NCBI RefSeq assembly: GCF_000768555.3
Contig: NZ_KN293975.1
Span: forward strand, 62,001-126,000
Length of the DNA stretch: 64,000 nucleotides
Origin: Roseovarius mucosus DSM 17069
GTDB lineage: Bacteria; Pseudomonadota; Alphaproteobacteria; Rhodobacterales; Rhodobacteraceae
Reading direction: 5' to 3'
The notes below the pieces were generated by a model. That model saw nothing but the letters and a program-made list of their open reading frames with translations. It searched no databases and had not been told where the DNA came from. Of this stretch, positions 36,964-47,184 are shown piece by piece. The first letter of the stretch is position 1; the number at the start of each line of letters is the position of its first letter. A program made the translations under genes and the position numbers.

Positions 36964-38447
36964 CTCTCCTCGAGCATGTCCGCCACCAGTCGGTTGAGCG
37001 CCAGAACGCCCCAGCCGGTTGCGCCTTTGGGTGCATAGGTCGTGTCAGCCTTGACACTGGCCACGCCCGCGATGTCGAGATGAACCCATGGCATTCCCTC
37101 TTGTACGAAACGGTGAAGAAACTCGGCTGCCGTGATCGTGCCTGCGGGGCGTCCGGCGGAATTCTTTATATCGGCGATCTGGCCTTTGATCATATCGGCA
37201 TAGCCCTGCCCAAGTGGCAAGCGCCACGCACCTTCGCCCTCGGTCTTGGCCGCACGCAGGAAGGCGTTGCAGAGCCCCTCGTCATTGCTCAGAACGGCGG
37301 CGTTCTCATGGCCCAAGGCCACGATGCAGGCTCCGGTAAGGGTTGCCAGATCAACCATGCCGCGCGGTTTGTAGGTTTCCTGCGCATACCAGAGCACATC
37401 TGCCAGCACGAGCCGCCCCTCGGCGTCGGTGTTGATTACCTCGATGGTGTCACCCTTCATCGAGGTCACAACATCGCCTGGACGGGTCGCACGATCCGAC
37501 GGCATGTTTTCCACGATGCCTACGAGGCCCACGACGTTTGCCTTGGCCTTGCGCAGAGCCAGCGTACGCATGACACCAGCGACCACGCCGGCGCCGCCCA
37601 TGTCCATCGTCATCTCTTCCATGCCCGCTGCCGGTTTCAGGCTGATACCGCCGGTGTCGAATACCACGCCCTTGCCGATCAGGGCCAGAGGAGCCTCGCC
37701 TTTTGGCCCGCCCAGCCATTCCATGATCGCCAGTTTTGACGGGCTGACGCTGCCGTGGCCGACTGACAAGAGCGCACCCATCCCCAGCTTCTCCATGTCC
37801 TTTTCTTCAAGAATGGTGATCTTGAGACCCAGATCCTTCATCGCGGAGATGCGATTGGCGAATTCGGTGGTGGTCAAGTGATTGGCAGGCTCATTGACGA
37901 GATCGCGGGTGAAGAACACACCCTCGGCGAGGGCCATAGTGGGCGCAGCCTCGGCTTTGATTTCATCCGGTCTGCCGGTCATCAGCGTGACGGCGCCCGG
38001 TTCTTTGGGGCCGGTCTCGGATTTGGGCGGGGTCTTGTGCGGGGTAAAATCATAGGCACGCAGGAGCACGCCCAGCAGGACATCGACCGGACGCCGCAAC
38101 GCAGACCCCAGGATGAGAAGCGGCTTGTCCCCCTTGAGGCGCCCGAGATTGACGCCCGCACGGCGACTCTCGGCAGGGCTGGCACTGCGGGGCAGAATGA
38201 CCACATCGACCGCCTCAGCCAGCATGCCCGTCGGCCAGTTGATTGTGATCACGTCGCCGGCCTTCTTGTCATTGAGTGCCGCCGCTTCGACCAGCCGCGC
38301 GAGGGTGCCGCGCGTCATGCGGTTGATCTTGCGCGCGCCTGCATCCAGCTTGCCTTCAGGGGGAATGATCACGGCGATACGACCGGGCGTTGTGGCGAGC
38401 GCCTCCAGGTCAGTTTCGGCAAAGACAACGGGCAGGGGTTGGGTCAT
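36960..38447 (-). CDS. pepA: Leucyl aminopeptidase (M17)
   Basis: A 495-residue cytosolic zinc aminopeptidase. The catalytic region has LIGKGVVFDTGGISLKPA, the N-T-D-A-E-G-R-L signature and a two-metal Lys/Asp set around them. The N-terminal domain is shorter and more variable, as usual. An AAGGAG site lies nine bases before the ATG. PepA removes N-terminal leucine and can also bind DNA in some bacteria; only the peptidase role is supported here. It is divergent from lptF. Confidence 0.95.
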   Translation of the reverse strand: MTQPLPVVFAETDLEALATTPGRIAVIIPPEGKLDAGARKINRMTRGTLARLVEAAALNDKKAGDVITINWPTGMLAEAVDVVILPRSASPAESRRAGVNLGRLKGDKPLLILGSALRRPVDVLLGVLLRAYDFTPHKTPPKSETGPKEPGAVTLMTGRPDEIKAEAAPTMALAEGVFFTRDLVNEPANHLTTTEFANRISAMKDLGLKITILEEKDMEKLGMGALLSVGHGSVSPSKLAIMEWLGGPKGEAPLALIGKGVVFDTGGISLKPAAGMEEMTMDMGGAGVVAGVMRTLALRKAKANVVGLVGIVENMPSDRATRPGDVVTSMKGDTIEVINTDAEGRLVLADVLWYAQETYKPRGMVDLATLTGACIVALGHENAAVLSNDEGLCNAFLRAAKTEGEGAWRLPLGQGYADMIKGQIADIKNSAGRPAGTITAAEFLHRFVQEGMPWVHLDIAGVASVKADTTYAPKGATGWGVLALNRLVADMLEES

Positions 38448-38575
38448 CGGGGACTCTCCTTGGTTCGGCTAGCCCAAGACCTAGCGCGGCTCGTCGCCAA
38501 TGACCAGTTAGCAGTTTTCCCCCGCAATCAATTCCGCTAGGTTGCCCGGCAAGACTGCTGCCACGGGGGATAAGT

Positions 38576-39718
38576 GTGACCAGATTCGACAGATACATGC
38601 TGTCGCAATTCATGGTTTTGTTCGGTTTCTTTGCGCTCGTTCTGGTTTCGATCTTCTGGATCAACAAGGCGGTGCGCATGTTCGACCGGCTGATCGGGGA
38701 TGGCCAGCCCGCTTGGGTGTTTGTGGAATTCACGGCATTGACACTGCCGGGGGTGATCGGCGTCGTGCTGCCGATCGCGGCCTTTGCTTCCGCCGTTTAC
38801 GTGGTCAACCGCCTGTCCAGCGAAAGCGAGCTGACAGTGATGCAGGCCACCGGCTATTCACCGTTGCGCTTGGCCCGCCCGGTTTTTGTGTTTGGCGTGA
38901 TCGTCGCTTTGATGATGTCGCTCCTGGCGCATTTCCTCATTCCGACCAGTCTGAGCCAGTTGCGCTTGCGGCTGGACGAGGTGTCGCGCAACATCACGGC
39001 TAAATTGCTGAGCGAGGGCGAATTTCTGCATCCTGCCCCCGGCGTGACCTTTTATATCCGCGAGATCACGCTGTCAGGTGAATTGCGTGACGTGTTCCTT
39101 TCTGATCGGCGCGACCCAGAGGCACCTGTGACCTATACCTCGTCCCGCGCCTATCTGGTGCAAGAGGGGAGCGGTACGAGGCTGGTCATGGTGTCCGGTC
39201 TGGCCCAGAATATCCGCGCTGAGCAAAACCGGCTCTTCACGACCTATTTTGATGATTTTTCCTATGACATCAGCAGCCTTGTTCAGCGAGATGTGGTCAA
39301 CCTCGATGAGGTGGCGTTTGCCAGCACGCTCGAGATGCTGCGAGACCCGGAGAGAGTTGCTGAGCGTACGGGCGTCAGTGTCGGGGCCGTGATGGCCCAG
39401 ATGCATGGCCGCGTCACCGCGGCCCTTCTTTGTGTCATCGCAGCGCTGGTGGGATTCTGCACCCTGCTTGTGGGGGCGCATAGCCGGTTTGGCGTCTGGC
39501 GTCAGGTACTTCTGGCCTTTGGTCTTTTGGTGGGGCTCAAGATTGTTGAGAGTCTCGTCCTAGCGCCGGTTATGGTCAGTGGGGCGCTCTGGCCGCTGCT
39601 ATATCTTCCCGCGTTGATCGGGTTGGCGCTTTCGGGGCTATTGCTGACGCTGGCCAGCTATCCGGGCCTATGGCGGCGGCTGCGTCACAGGCGTCCTGCG
39701 GCGGAGGCGTCGACATGA
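38576..39718 (+). CDS. lptF: LPS export permease LptF
   Basis: LptF/LptG form the membrane part of the LptB2FG exporter that drives LPS from the inner membrane to the Lpt bridge. The 380-residue protein starts with the family hallmark R-F-D-R-Y-M-L-S-Q-F and has six hydrophobic helices around a periplasmic beta-jellyroll (about 120-240). GTG start at 38576 is supported by a GGGGGA stretch; no ATG lies earlier than the helix. Its stop overlaps the lptG start. Confidence 0.92.
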   Translation: MTRFDRYMLSQFMVLFGFFALVLVSIFWINKAVRMFDRLIGDGQPAWVFVEFTALTLPGVIGVVLPIAAFASAVYVVNRLSSESELTVMQATGYSPLRLARPVFVFGVIVALMMSLLAHFLIPTSLSQLRLRLDEVSRNITAKLLSEGEFLHPAPGVTFYIREITLSGELRDVFLSDRRDPEAPVTYTSSRAYLVQEGSGTRLVMVSGLAQNIRAEQNRLFTTYFDDFSYDISSLVQRDVVNLDEVAFASTLEMLRDPERVAERTGVSVGAVMAQMHGRVTAALLCVIAALVGFCTLLVGAHSRFGVWRQVLLAFGLLVGLKIVESLVLAPVMVSGALWPLLYLPALIGLALSGLLLTLASYPGLWRRLRHRRPAAEAST

Positions 39719-40806
39719 TACTCGAGCGTTATTTTGGCCGACGGTTCTTCATGAGCTTCATGGCGGTGACGATCACGATGATCGTGATAATGGGGCTGAT
39801 TGACCTGATGGATGAGTTGGGCGATTTCCCTGAACTGGCCTTTGGGCAGGTGTTGGGCATCGTGCTGCTGAAACTGCCCGAAGCCTATTACGAGATCATT
39901 CCGCTCGTGATGATTCTTGCCTCGGTTGCACTTTTCCTGCGGTTGGCGCGCTCGTCCGAGATGGTGGTGTTGCGAGCCTCTGGGCGGTCTGCGCTGCGCG
40001 GGCTGTTGGCCCCTGCGGCGGTGGCGCTTGCTATTGGCCTTTTAGGGCTGGCAGTGGGCAATCCGCTGGTGGCGGCCACCGCGAAACGACATCACGATCT
40101 GGTCAACAGCTACTCTGGTCGAACCTATTCTGATCTTGCCATTGCGTCGGAGGGGCTCTGGTTGCGGCAGGGGGGGACGGCAGGCCAGACGGTCATCTAT
40201 GCTGCCCGGTCCAGCTCTGATCTGAGCACCCTGTATGGCCCCAGCTTTTACGACTTTGCCCCGGACGGCCAGCCCCTGCGACGTATCAGCGCCAATACGG
40301 CGCGGCTTGAGGCGGGGGCCTGGCTGCTGGAAGATGCCAAGATTTGGGACCTCGCCGAGAACATCAACCCCGAGGCAACGGCACGCCAAGAGGCGCAATT
40401 GAGCGTGCCCTCGGACCTGACCCAAGATCGCATTCTCGACAGTTTCGGCAGCCCGGAATACATCCCGATCTGGGAGTTGCCGAAGTTCATAGATCAACTG
40501 GAGGAGGCTGGATTTTCTGCGCGTCGCTATGCCATTTGGTTCCAGAGCGAATTGGCGCAGCCGGTCTTTCTGGTGGCGCTTGTTCTGATTTCGGCGGCAC
40601 TGACCATGGGGCACACGCGCGGGGCCAATGTCGGGCTCTCGGTGCTGACGGCGGTTCTTTTGGGATTCGGCCTGCATTACGTGCGCAATTTCGCGCATAT
40701 CTTGGGCGAGAACGGCCAGCTTCCGATCCTTCTGGCGGCCTGGGCACCGCCTGTGGCATCGCTCTTCATCGGTCTCGGTATCCTGCTTCATCTGGAGGAC
40801 GGATGA
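39715..40806 (+). CDS. lptG: LPS export permease LptG
   Basis: A 363-residue partner of LptF: M-I-L-E-R-Y-F-G-R-R-F-F start, six helices and a periplasmic jellyroll in the middle; the C-terminal helices carry the G-A-N-V-G-L-S-V-L-T-A segment. ATG at 39715 overlaps the lptF stop (ATGA). The end overlaps lptD by ATGA. The ATPase LptB and bridge LptA/C are not in this window. Confidence 0.92.
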   Translation: MILERYFGRRFFMSFMAVTITMIVIMGLIDLMDELGDFPELAFGQVLGIVLLKLPEAYYEIIPLVMILASVALFLRLARSSEMVVLRASGRSALRGLLAPAAVALAIGLLGLAVGNPLVAATAKRHHDLVNSYSGRTYSDLAIASEGLWLRQGGTAGQTVIYAARSSSDLSTLYGPSFYDFAPDGQPLRRISANTARLEAGAWLLEDAKIWDLAENINPEATARQEAQLSVPSDLTQDRILDSFGSPEYIPIWELPKFIDQLEEAGFSARRYAIWFQSELAQPVFLVALVLISAALTMGHTRGANVGLSVLTAVLLGFGLHYVRNFAHILGENGQLPILLAAWAPPVASLFIGLGILLHLEDG

Positions 40807-42974
40807 CCCGGTCTTTGCGCCTTCTCCTTGCTTTTCTGCTCTGTCTTGCACCCCCGCTTGCGGCGCAGGAACCGCCCTCTGATCCGGCGGTTCTGGTCGC
40901 GGATGATGTGCGTCTGACGGCGGACAACCGCCTGATTGCGACCGGCAATGTCGAAGCACTCTATCAGGGGCGCCGCCTCACGGCGCGCGAAATTGCCTAT
41001 GACCACGACACCGGCCAGTTGGTGATCACCGGGCCGCTGACCCTGACGGATGTCGAGGGGGCGTTGGTCGTGGCTGACAGCGCCGAGCTTGACCGCGATC
41101 TGACCAATGGCATTCTGCGCGGGGCGCGGATCGTCATGCAGGATCAATTGCAACTGGCGGCGGTCGAGATGCGCCGCACCGATGCGCGATTCAACCAGCT
41201 TTACAAGACTGCCGTCACCTCTTGCCGCGTCTGTGACAACGGCCGTCCGCCACTCTGGCAAATCCGGGCACAGCGGGTGATCCATGACGAACAGGAACGT
41301 CAGCTCTATTTTGACAACGCGCAATTTCGCATTCTGAACACAACCGTTCTCTATCTGCCGCGTCTGCGCCTGCCTGATCCAACCGTTGATCGGTCACGCG
41401 GGTTTCTGACACCTTCGCTGGTGAATTCGTCGCTTTTGGGCACCGGCATCCGCGTGCCTTACTTCATCCCGATTGGCGACAGCCGCGACCTGACGCTGGC
41501 ACCGTTCCTTGCGACCAATTCCAAGCGGCTTGAGTTCCGTTATCGGCAGGCGTTTCGCAAGGGCGAGATCGAATTCAACGGTGCAGTGGCTGAAGATGAT
41601 TTCAGCCCCGATCCAACCCGCGGCTATCTGTTCGGTGCGGGGCGGTTCGAATTGCCGCAGGATTTTACCCTGCGGTTCAATGTCGAACTGGCGAGCGACG
41701 ATACGTTCTTGCTGGATCACGGGTTCTCCGACAAGGACCGCTTGATCAATGAGGTGTCGATCGAACGTGCGCGCCGCGACGAATATATCCGCGGTGCGAT
41801 CACGCATTTCCAGTCGCGTCGTGTGGGCGAGAGCAACGCGACCTTGCCCACGTTTGCGGGCAATGCCGAGTATGAACGGCGGTTCTTTCCGGCGCGCCTC
41901 GGGGGCGAGTTGCGGTTTGGCGCGGCGCTGCACAGCCATTACCGCAGCTCTGATTCGACGCTGGCCACGCTTGATCGCTATGCCGATGGGCGCGATGTGA
42001 CGCGGCTCACCAGCCGCGTGGACTGGTATCGCGGCTGGACCCTGCCGGCTGGCGTGCTGGCCAACCTTCAGACCGGGTTGATCGTCGATCATTTCGAGAT
42101 TTCGCAAGCCGGTGTCACCGCCGCATCGCAGGCGACCGAACTGACCCCCACGCTCGCGCTGGAACTACGATGGCCGCTGCTCAAATCGACCCGCCATGCC
42201 GTGACCCATGTGATCGAGCCCGTGGCGCAATTGTCGTGGAGCGGCGGATCGAATCCCGATGTTCCGCTTGATGAGGCGACACTAATCGAGTTTGACGAGG
42301 GCAATCTTTTCAATCCCTCGCGCTTCAATGCCCCCGACCGCCGCGAACGTGGGTACAGTGCCGCCTATGGGGTGAGCTATACCCGGTTTGATCCGGCGGG
42401 TTGGCAAGGGAGCCTTGCGTTGGGCCAAGTCTGGCGCGACGAGCGCTTGCTGGAGAGCGACGGTCTGACGCCCAGCTTTGCCAAGTCTTCGGGCTTGCGC
42501 GCCCGAGCCTCGGACCTCCTGATTGCCGGGCAGTTCCGCAATGCCACCGGCCTGACCGTCACAGCGCGGGGGCTGTTCGATGCCATGTTCGACACGACCA
42601 AGGCCGAGGCTCGCGCCAGTTGGCGCAATGATGACACAAACATTGCGGCCACTTATGTCTGGCTGTCGGCTGATCCCGCCGAAAACCGGCCCGCGAAAGT
42701 GTCCGAGTGGGCGATTGACGGCAGTTATCGTTTCGCGCAGCACTGGACCGGCCATGCCGAATGGCGATTTGATGCGGCGGCTGAGCGCAGCGTCCGCGCC
42801 GGCGCAGGGCTGACATATTCAAATGAATGCGTGGACGTCACGCTTTCGGTCTCGCGCCGGTTTACCTCTTCGACTATCCTTGAACCGGAAACCAACATCG
42901 GCTTTACGGTAGGGTTTAAGGGGTTCTCCTCCGCGACCCGTGACCCAAGCTTTACCCGGACTTGCAGGAACTGA
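40803..42974 (+). CDS. lptD: LPS-assembly outer-membrane protein LptD
   Basis: Outer-membrane translocon that inserts LPS with LptE. The 723-residue protein has a signal peptide (LLLAFLLCLAPPLAAQ), an OstA-like N-terminal domain (DDVRLTADNRLIATGNVEALYQGRRL, about 30-170), and a long C-terminal barrel (LPRLRLPDPTVDRSRGFLTPSL onwards). Cysteines near 140 (T-S-C-R-V-C-D-N-G) and one near the end are candidates for the disulfide that matures LptD. Start ATG at 40803 overlaps the lptG stop; the longer open frame upstream is inside lptG and is not coding. Confidence 0.93.
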   Translation: MTRSLRLLLAFLLCLAPPLAAQEPPSDPAVLVADDVRLTADNRLIATGNVEALYQGRRLTAREIAYDHDTGQLVITGPLTLTDVEGALVVADSAELDRDLTNGILRGARIVMQDQLQLAAVEMRRTDARFNQLYKTAVTSCRVCDNGRPPLWQIRAQRVIHDEQERQLYFDNAQFRILNTTVLYLPRLRLPDPTVDRSRGFLTPSLVNSSLLGTGIRVPYFIPIGDSRDLTLAPFLATNSKRLEFRYRQAFRKGEIEFNGAVAEDDFSPDPTRGYLFGAGRFELPQDFTLRFNVELASDDTFLLDHGFSDKDRLINEVSIERARRDEYIRGAITHFQSRRVGESNATLPTFAGNAEYERRFFPARLGGELRFGAALHSHYRSSDSTLATLDRYADGRDVTRLTSRVDWYRGWTLPAGVLANLQTGLIVDHFEISQAGVTAASQATELTPTLALELRWPLLKSTRHAVTHVIEPVAQLSWSGGSNPDVPLDEATLIEFDEGNLFNPSRFNAPDRRERGYSAAYGVSYTRFDPAGWQGSLALGQVWRDERLLESDGLTPSFAKSSGLRARASDLLIAGQFRNATGLTVTARGLFDAMFDTTKAEARASWRNDDTNIAATYVWLSADPAENRPAKVSEWAIDGSYRFAQHWTGHAEWRFDAAAERSVRAGAGLTYSNECVDVTLSVSRRFTSSTILEPETNIGFTVGFKGFSSATRDPSFTRTCRN

Positions 42975-42979
42975 CCAGA

Positions 42980-44224
42980 ATGACACCCATCCTCCGCCGC
43001 CTGACTGCCGCTCTGACCCTTGCCGTTGTCGGCGTAACGGGGTGGTCCCTGAGCGGGGGTATGGTGCAGGCGCAAAATCTGTTCTCGCCGCAAATCCATG
43101 TCAACGATCAGGCAATCACCGGCTATGAGTTGCAGCAGCGTGCGCGCCTCTTGACCCTCTTCCGCGCGCCCGGTGATCCGCAGCGGCTGGCGCGGGAGCA
43201 ATTGATAGAGGAACGCATCAAGCTTGATGCGGCCCGCACCTCGGGTCTTGTGCTCGAAGACGATATGGTGCGCGCCGGGATGGAAGAATTCGCCGGACGC
43301 GCCAATATGACCGCGGATCAGCTTATTGCCGCACTGGGGCAGTCGGGGGTATCGCAAGAGTCGTTCCGCGAATTCGTGCGCGCAGGGATCACATGGCGCG
43401 AGTTGACGCGCGCGCGCTTTGCCGCCCGTGTCTCTGTGAGCGAGGATGATCTGGAACGCGCGACGCGCGCTCTGACAGGTGGTGCTGCGGTGCGTGTGCT
43501 CTTGTCGGAAATCATCCTGCCCGTCACAAGTCTTGAGGACGCAGAGACCAAGCAAGCCTTGGCTGCCTCCATTGCCGAATCCGCCAGCGAAGGCGCATTC
43601 GCTGAGGCCGCACGCCGCTATTCCGCCGCGCCTTCTGCTGGACGGGGTGGGCGGATGAACTGGGTTGCGCTGTCGGAATTGCCCGCCGGGCTACGACCCA
43701 TCGTGTTGGGGCTGGCCCCTGGCGAGGTGTCCGATCCGCTGCCGCTCGATGGAGCCTTGGCGCTCTTTTACATGCGCGACATCGAGGAGACGACGGTGCC
43801 GACGCCCGAGTATTCCGCCATTGAATACGCGGCCTATTACATACCCGGTGGGCGCAGCGAAGCGGCTTTGCAGCGCGCGGCGCAGGTTGGGGCCGCGGTC
43901 GATACTTGCGATGATCTCTACGGTGTGGCCTATGGTCAGCCGCCCGAGGTGCTCGAGCGTGGGTCCAAGGCCCCCGAGGAAATTCCGCAGGATATCGCCA
44001 TGGCGCTCGCCTCGCTTGATCCCGGTGAAAGCTCGACCAGCGTGACTCGCGCCAATGGTCAAACGCTGGTGTTCCTGATGCTCTGTGGTCGCTCGCCCAA
44101 GGTGGATGGCGAGGCACCGTCGGTCGAGGATCTCTCGAACTTCATCCGCAACCAGCGGATCGAATCCTTTGCCAATGGTTATCTCGAACAATTGCGCGCC
44201 GAGGCGCGGATCGTCGAGAAGTGA
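42980..44224 (+). CDS. surA: SurA-like periplasmic peptidyl-prolyl isomerase
   Basis: A 414-residue chaperone with a signal segment (LTAALTLAVVGVTGWSL), an N-terminal SurA helical domain (L-I-E-E-R-I-K-L-D-A-A-R) and one parvulin-type domain (about 170-280: F-A-E-A-A-R-R-Y-S-A-A-P-S-A-G-R-G-G-R-M-N-W). It helps LptD and other barrels fold. It follows lptD by five bases. The ATG at 42980 gives the shortest signal; the frame starts six codons earlier. The usual second parvulin domain is not clear. Confidence 0.88.
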   Translation: MTPILRRLTAALTLAVVGVTGWSLSGGMVQAQNLFSPQIHVNDQAITGYELQQRARLLTLFRAPGDPQRLAREQLIEERIKLDAARTSGLVLEDDMVRAGMEEFAGRANMTADQLIAALGQSGVSQESFREFVRAGITWRELTRARFAARVSVSEDDLERATRALTGGAAVRVLLSEIILPVTSLEDAETKQALAASIAESASEGAFAEAARRYSAAPSAGRGGRMNWVALSELPAGLRPIVLGLAPGEVSDPLPLDGALALFYMRDIEETTVPTPEYSAIEYAAYYIPGGRSEAALQRAAQVGAAVDTCDDLYGVAYGQPPEVLERGSKAPEEIPQDIAMALASLDPGESSTSVTRANGQTLVFLMLCGRSPKVDGEAPSVEDLSNFIRNQRIESFANGYLEQLRAEARIVEK

Positions 44225-45192
44225 GCACGCCAATCGCGCTCAGCTGCGGAGAGCCCGCGGGCATCGGACCCGAAATCGTGGCCGCCGCCTGGGATAGTCT
44301 GCGCGGCGCCCTGCCATTTTTCTTGATTGGTGACCCTGCTCATTTGCCCTCTGGCACGCCCATTGCGCGTATTACCGATCCCGCCGAAGTCTCGGAGGTT
44401 TGCGCCCATTCCTTGCCGGTGTTGGAGCATGGGTTTGAGGGGCCTCTGACGCTTGGCACACCGAACCCAACCCATGCGCGCGGTGTAATAGACGTGATCG
44501 CGCGCGGTGTCGATCTTGTGCAATCCGGCGCGGCACTGGCGCTCTGCACAGCCCCGATCCATAAGCAGGCGCTTCAGGATGGGGCGGGCTTCGGCTTTCC
44601 GGGGCACACCGAATATCTCGCGCATCTGGCAGGGGTGGACCGCGTGGTGATGATGCTGGCCTCGGATCAATTGCGCGTGGTGCCAACTACAATCCACATA
44701 CCGCTTCTCAATGTGCCGCAGGCGCTGACGCCCGATCTGCTGGAAGAGACCATTCGCATCACCCATGCCGCCTTGATCCGCGATTTTGGCCTCAGCGCGC
44801 CGCGTTTGGCCATTGCGGGCCTTAACCCCCATGCCGGGGAGGGGGGCAAGATGGGGCGTGAAGAGATCGAGGTGATTGCGCCTGTTTTGGCCCGTCTGCG
44901 CACCGAGGGTCTGGACCTGCGAGGTCCGATGTCGGCGGATACGATGTTTCATGCTGCTGCCCGCGCCAATTATGACACCGCGATCTGCATGTATCACGAT
45001 CAGGCGCTTATCCCGATCAAGACGCTGGATTTCGACCGGGGCGTCAATGTCACGCTCGGCCTGCCCTTTATCCGCACCTCGCCGGATCATGGCACGGCCT
45101 TGGATATCGCAGGGCAGGGGCGGGCCAATCCCACTTCTTTGATCGAGGCGCTGAAACTGGCGCAGATCATGGGTGAGGCACGCCGCAGATGA
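44221..45192 (+). CDS. pdxA: 4-hydroxythreonine-4-phosphate dehydrogenase
   Basis: PdxA catalyses an NAD-dependent oxidation in the DXP-dependent pathway of pyridoxal phosphate synthesis. The 323-residue enzyme has [12 protein letters not shown], the metal histidines in [14 protein letters not shown] and M-Y-H-D-Q-A-L-I-P. Start codon GTG at 44221 overlaps the surA stop. Its own stop overlaps rsmA by ATGA. The order surA-pdxA-rsmA is widely conserved. Confidence 0.94.
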   Translation: MSTPIALSCGEPAGIGPEIVAAAWDSLRGALPFFLIGDPAHLPSGTPIARITDPAEVSEVCAHSLPVLEHGFEGPLTLGTPNPTHARGVIDVIARGVDLVQSGAALALCTAPIHKQALQDGAGFGFPGHTEYLAHLAGVDRVVMMLASDQLRVVPTTIHIPLLNVPQALTPDLLEETIRITHAALIRDFGLSAPRLAIAGLNPHAGEGGKMGREEIEVIAPVLARLRTEGLDLRGPMSADTMFHAAARANYDTAICMYHDQALIPIKTLDFDRGVNVTLGLPFIRTSPDHGTALDIAGQGRANPTSLIEALKLAQIMGEARRR

Positions 45193-46040
45193 GTGCGCTC
45201 GACAACCTTCCGCCGCTGGCCAAGGTCATTGCGGCACATGGTCTTTCTGCCCGTAAATCCTTGGGTCAAAATTTCCTGCTCGATCTGAACCTTACCTCAA
45301 AAATCGCCCGGCAGGCCGGGGATCTGACCGCATGCGACGTGCTTGAAATCGGCCCCGGTCCCGGTGGATTGACCCGCGGGCTCTTAATGGAGGGCGCGCG
45401 TCATGTGCTCGCCATTGAGAAAGACGCGCGCTGTCTGCCTGCGCTGCAAGAGATTGCCGAGGCGGCACCGGGCCGCCTCATGGTGCACAATGCCGATGCG
45501 CTTGATCTGGACCCTCTGGCACATCTGACGCCGCCAATTCGCGTGGTGTCGAACCTGCCCTACAATGTCGGCACTGAATTGCTGGTTCGCTGGCTTACGC
45601 CGCCCGATTGGCCCCCCTTCTGGCAGTCGCTCACCCTCATGTTTCAGCGCGAAGTGGCCGAACGGATCGTGGCGCAACCGGGGGGCAAGGCCTATGGCCG
45701 TCTGGCCCTCTTGTCGCAATGGCGTGCGGTGCCGCGGATCGTGATGCACCTGCCGCCGGGCGCCTTTACCCCCCCGCCCAAGGTCTCGAGTGCGGTGGTG
45801 CATCTGACAGCATTATCCGAGCCGCGTTTCCCCGCTGACCCCAAGATATTGGAGCGCGTCGTCGCCCGCGCCTTCAACCAACGCCGCAAGATGCTGCGCG
45901 CGGCGCTCAAAGGGGCGGCACCGGATATAGAGGATCGGCTGTTGGCGGCGGGCATACAGCCCACGGACCGCGCCGAAACCGTAAGTCTCGAGCAGTTTTG
46001 CGCGCTCGCACGGGTCATGCCGGGTGGGGCAGAGGCTTGA
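45189..46040 (+). CDS. rsmA: 16S rRNA dimethyladenosine transferase
   Basis: A 283-residue KsgA/RsmA enzyme that dimethylates two adenosines near the 3' end of 16S rRNA. SAM motif [12 protein letters not shown], catalytic N-L-P-Y-N-V-G-T, and the [32 protein letters not shown] segment. It is the last gene of the lpt/surA operon; a gap of 130 bases with a promoter separates it from pdhA. Confidence 0.95.
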   Translation: MSALDNLPPLAKVIAAHGLSARKSLGQNFLLDLNLTSKIARQAGDLTACDVLEIGPGPGGLTRGLLMEGARHVLAIEKDARCLPALQEIAEAAPGRLMVHNADALDLDPLAHLTPPIRVVSNLPYNVGTELLVRWLTPPDWPPFWQSLTLMFQREVAERIVAQPGGKAYGRLALLSQWRAVPRIVMHLPPGAFTPPPKVSSAVVHLTALSEPRFPADPKILERVVARAFNQRRKMLRAALKGAAPDIEDRLLAAGIQPTDRAETVSLEQFCALARVMPGGAEA

Positions 46041-46124
46041 GAACCCGAGGCTCTTGATCGCATACGCGCCAATTTCCCCCACGTAAAATTCCCTCTCGCA
46101 ACCGAGGCGCGATTGGTGTATGAA

Positions 46125-46144
46125 ATAGTTTAATGCTAAACTAT
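46125..46144. promoter_or_regulatory. Perfect palindrome in the pdhA promoter
   Basis: Eight-base arms ATAGTTTA / TAAACTAT around ATGC, a perfect inverted repeat. It overlaps a candidate promoter: TTGGTG at 46113-46118 and TAAACT at 46137-46142 (18-base spacer). It lies 27 bases before the pdhA ATG. An operator for an unidentified repressor is likely. Confidence 0.7.
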
Positions 46145-46170
46145 ATTTGCCAACAAGGAGTCGCCGCCTC

Positions 46171-47181
46171 ATGGTTGCCCGGAAAAGCACAAAGAAACCA
46201 AACGTTTCAGCCGAAGATCTCAAGCAATACTATCGCGATATGCTGCTGATCCGGCGATTCGAGGAAAAGGCTGGTCAACTCTATGGCATGGGCCTGATCG
46301 GCGGCTTCTGCCACCTCTACATCGGTCAAGAGGCCGTCGTTGTCGGTCTCGAGGCGGCTGCCGAAGAAGGCGACCGCCGCATCACCACCTACCGCGACCA
46401 CGGGCACATGCTGGCCTGCGGTATGGACCCCAATGGCGTCATGGCTGAACTTACCGGGCGCGAGGGCGGCTATAGCCGGGGCAAGGGCGGCTCGATGCAC
46501 ATGTTCTCGACCGAAAAGCGGTTTTACGGCGGACATGGCATCGTGGGGGCCAACGTGCCCTTGGGCGCAGGTCTGGCATTTGCGGACAAATACCTTGGCA
46601 ATGATCGCGTGACCTTCACCTATTTCGGCGACGGCGCGGCCAATCAGGGGCAAGTCTATGAGACGTTCAACATGGCCGCCCTCTGGCAGTTGCCGGTGAT
46701 CTTCGTGATCGAGAACAACCAATACGCCATGGGCACGTCGCAGAAACGCTCGACCTCCAGCCCGGATATCTACACGCGCGGGCAGGCCTTTGGCATTCCA
46801 GGCGAGGCGGTCGATGGCATGGACGTGCTGGCCGTGAAAGAGGCGGGCGACAAGGCCGTCGCGCACTGCCGCTCGGGTGCTGGCCCCTACATTCTCGAGA
46901 TCAAGACATATCGCTATCGCGGCCATTCCATGTCCGACCCCGCCAAATACCGCACCCGCGAAGAGGTGCAGAAGATGCGCGAGGAAAAGGATGCCATCGA
47001 ACACGTGCGCGAGTTGCTGGTGTCGGGCGGTCACGCTACCGAAGAGGACCTCAAGGCGATCGACAAAGAGATCAAGGATGTGGTGAACGCCAGTGCCGAG
47101 TTCGCCAAGGAAAGCCCTGAGCCCGCGCTCGAGGAGCTTTGGACCGATATTATTGCCGATGCGGCACCGCAGAACGCCTGA
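46171..47181 (+). CDS. pdhA: Pyruvate dehydrogenase E1 alpha
   Basis: Decarboxylates pyruvate with thiamine diphosphate. The 336-residue subunit has the TPP motif beginning G-D-G-A-A-N-Q-G and ending in E-N-N-Q-Y, the R-Y-R-G-H-S-M-S-D-P phosphorylation-loop-like region, and G-M-G-L-I-G-G-F-C-H-L-Y. The ATG at 46171 is preceded by AAGGAG at ten bases; an upstream TTG at 46147 is not favoured. Confidence 0.95.
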   Translation: MVARKSTKKPNVSAEDLKQYYRDMLLIRRFEEKAGQLYGMGLIGGFCHLYIGQEAVVVGLEAAAEEGDRRITTYRDHGHMLACGMDPNGVMAELTGREGGYSRGKGGSMHMFSTEKRFYGGHGIVGANVPLGAGLAFADKYLGNDRVTFTYFGDGAANQGQVYETFNMAALWQLPVIFVIENNQYAMGTSQKRSTSSPDIYTRGQAFGIPGEAVDGMDVLAVKEAGDKAVAHCRSGAGPYILEIKTYRYRGHSMSDPAKYRTREEVQKMREEKDAIEHVRELLVSGGHATEEDLKAIDKEIKDVVNASAEFAKESPEPALEELWTDIIADAAPQNA

Positions 47182-47184
47182 GGA

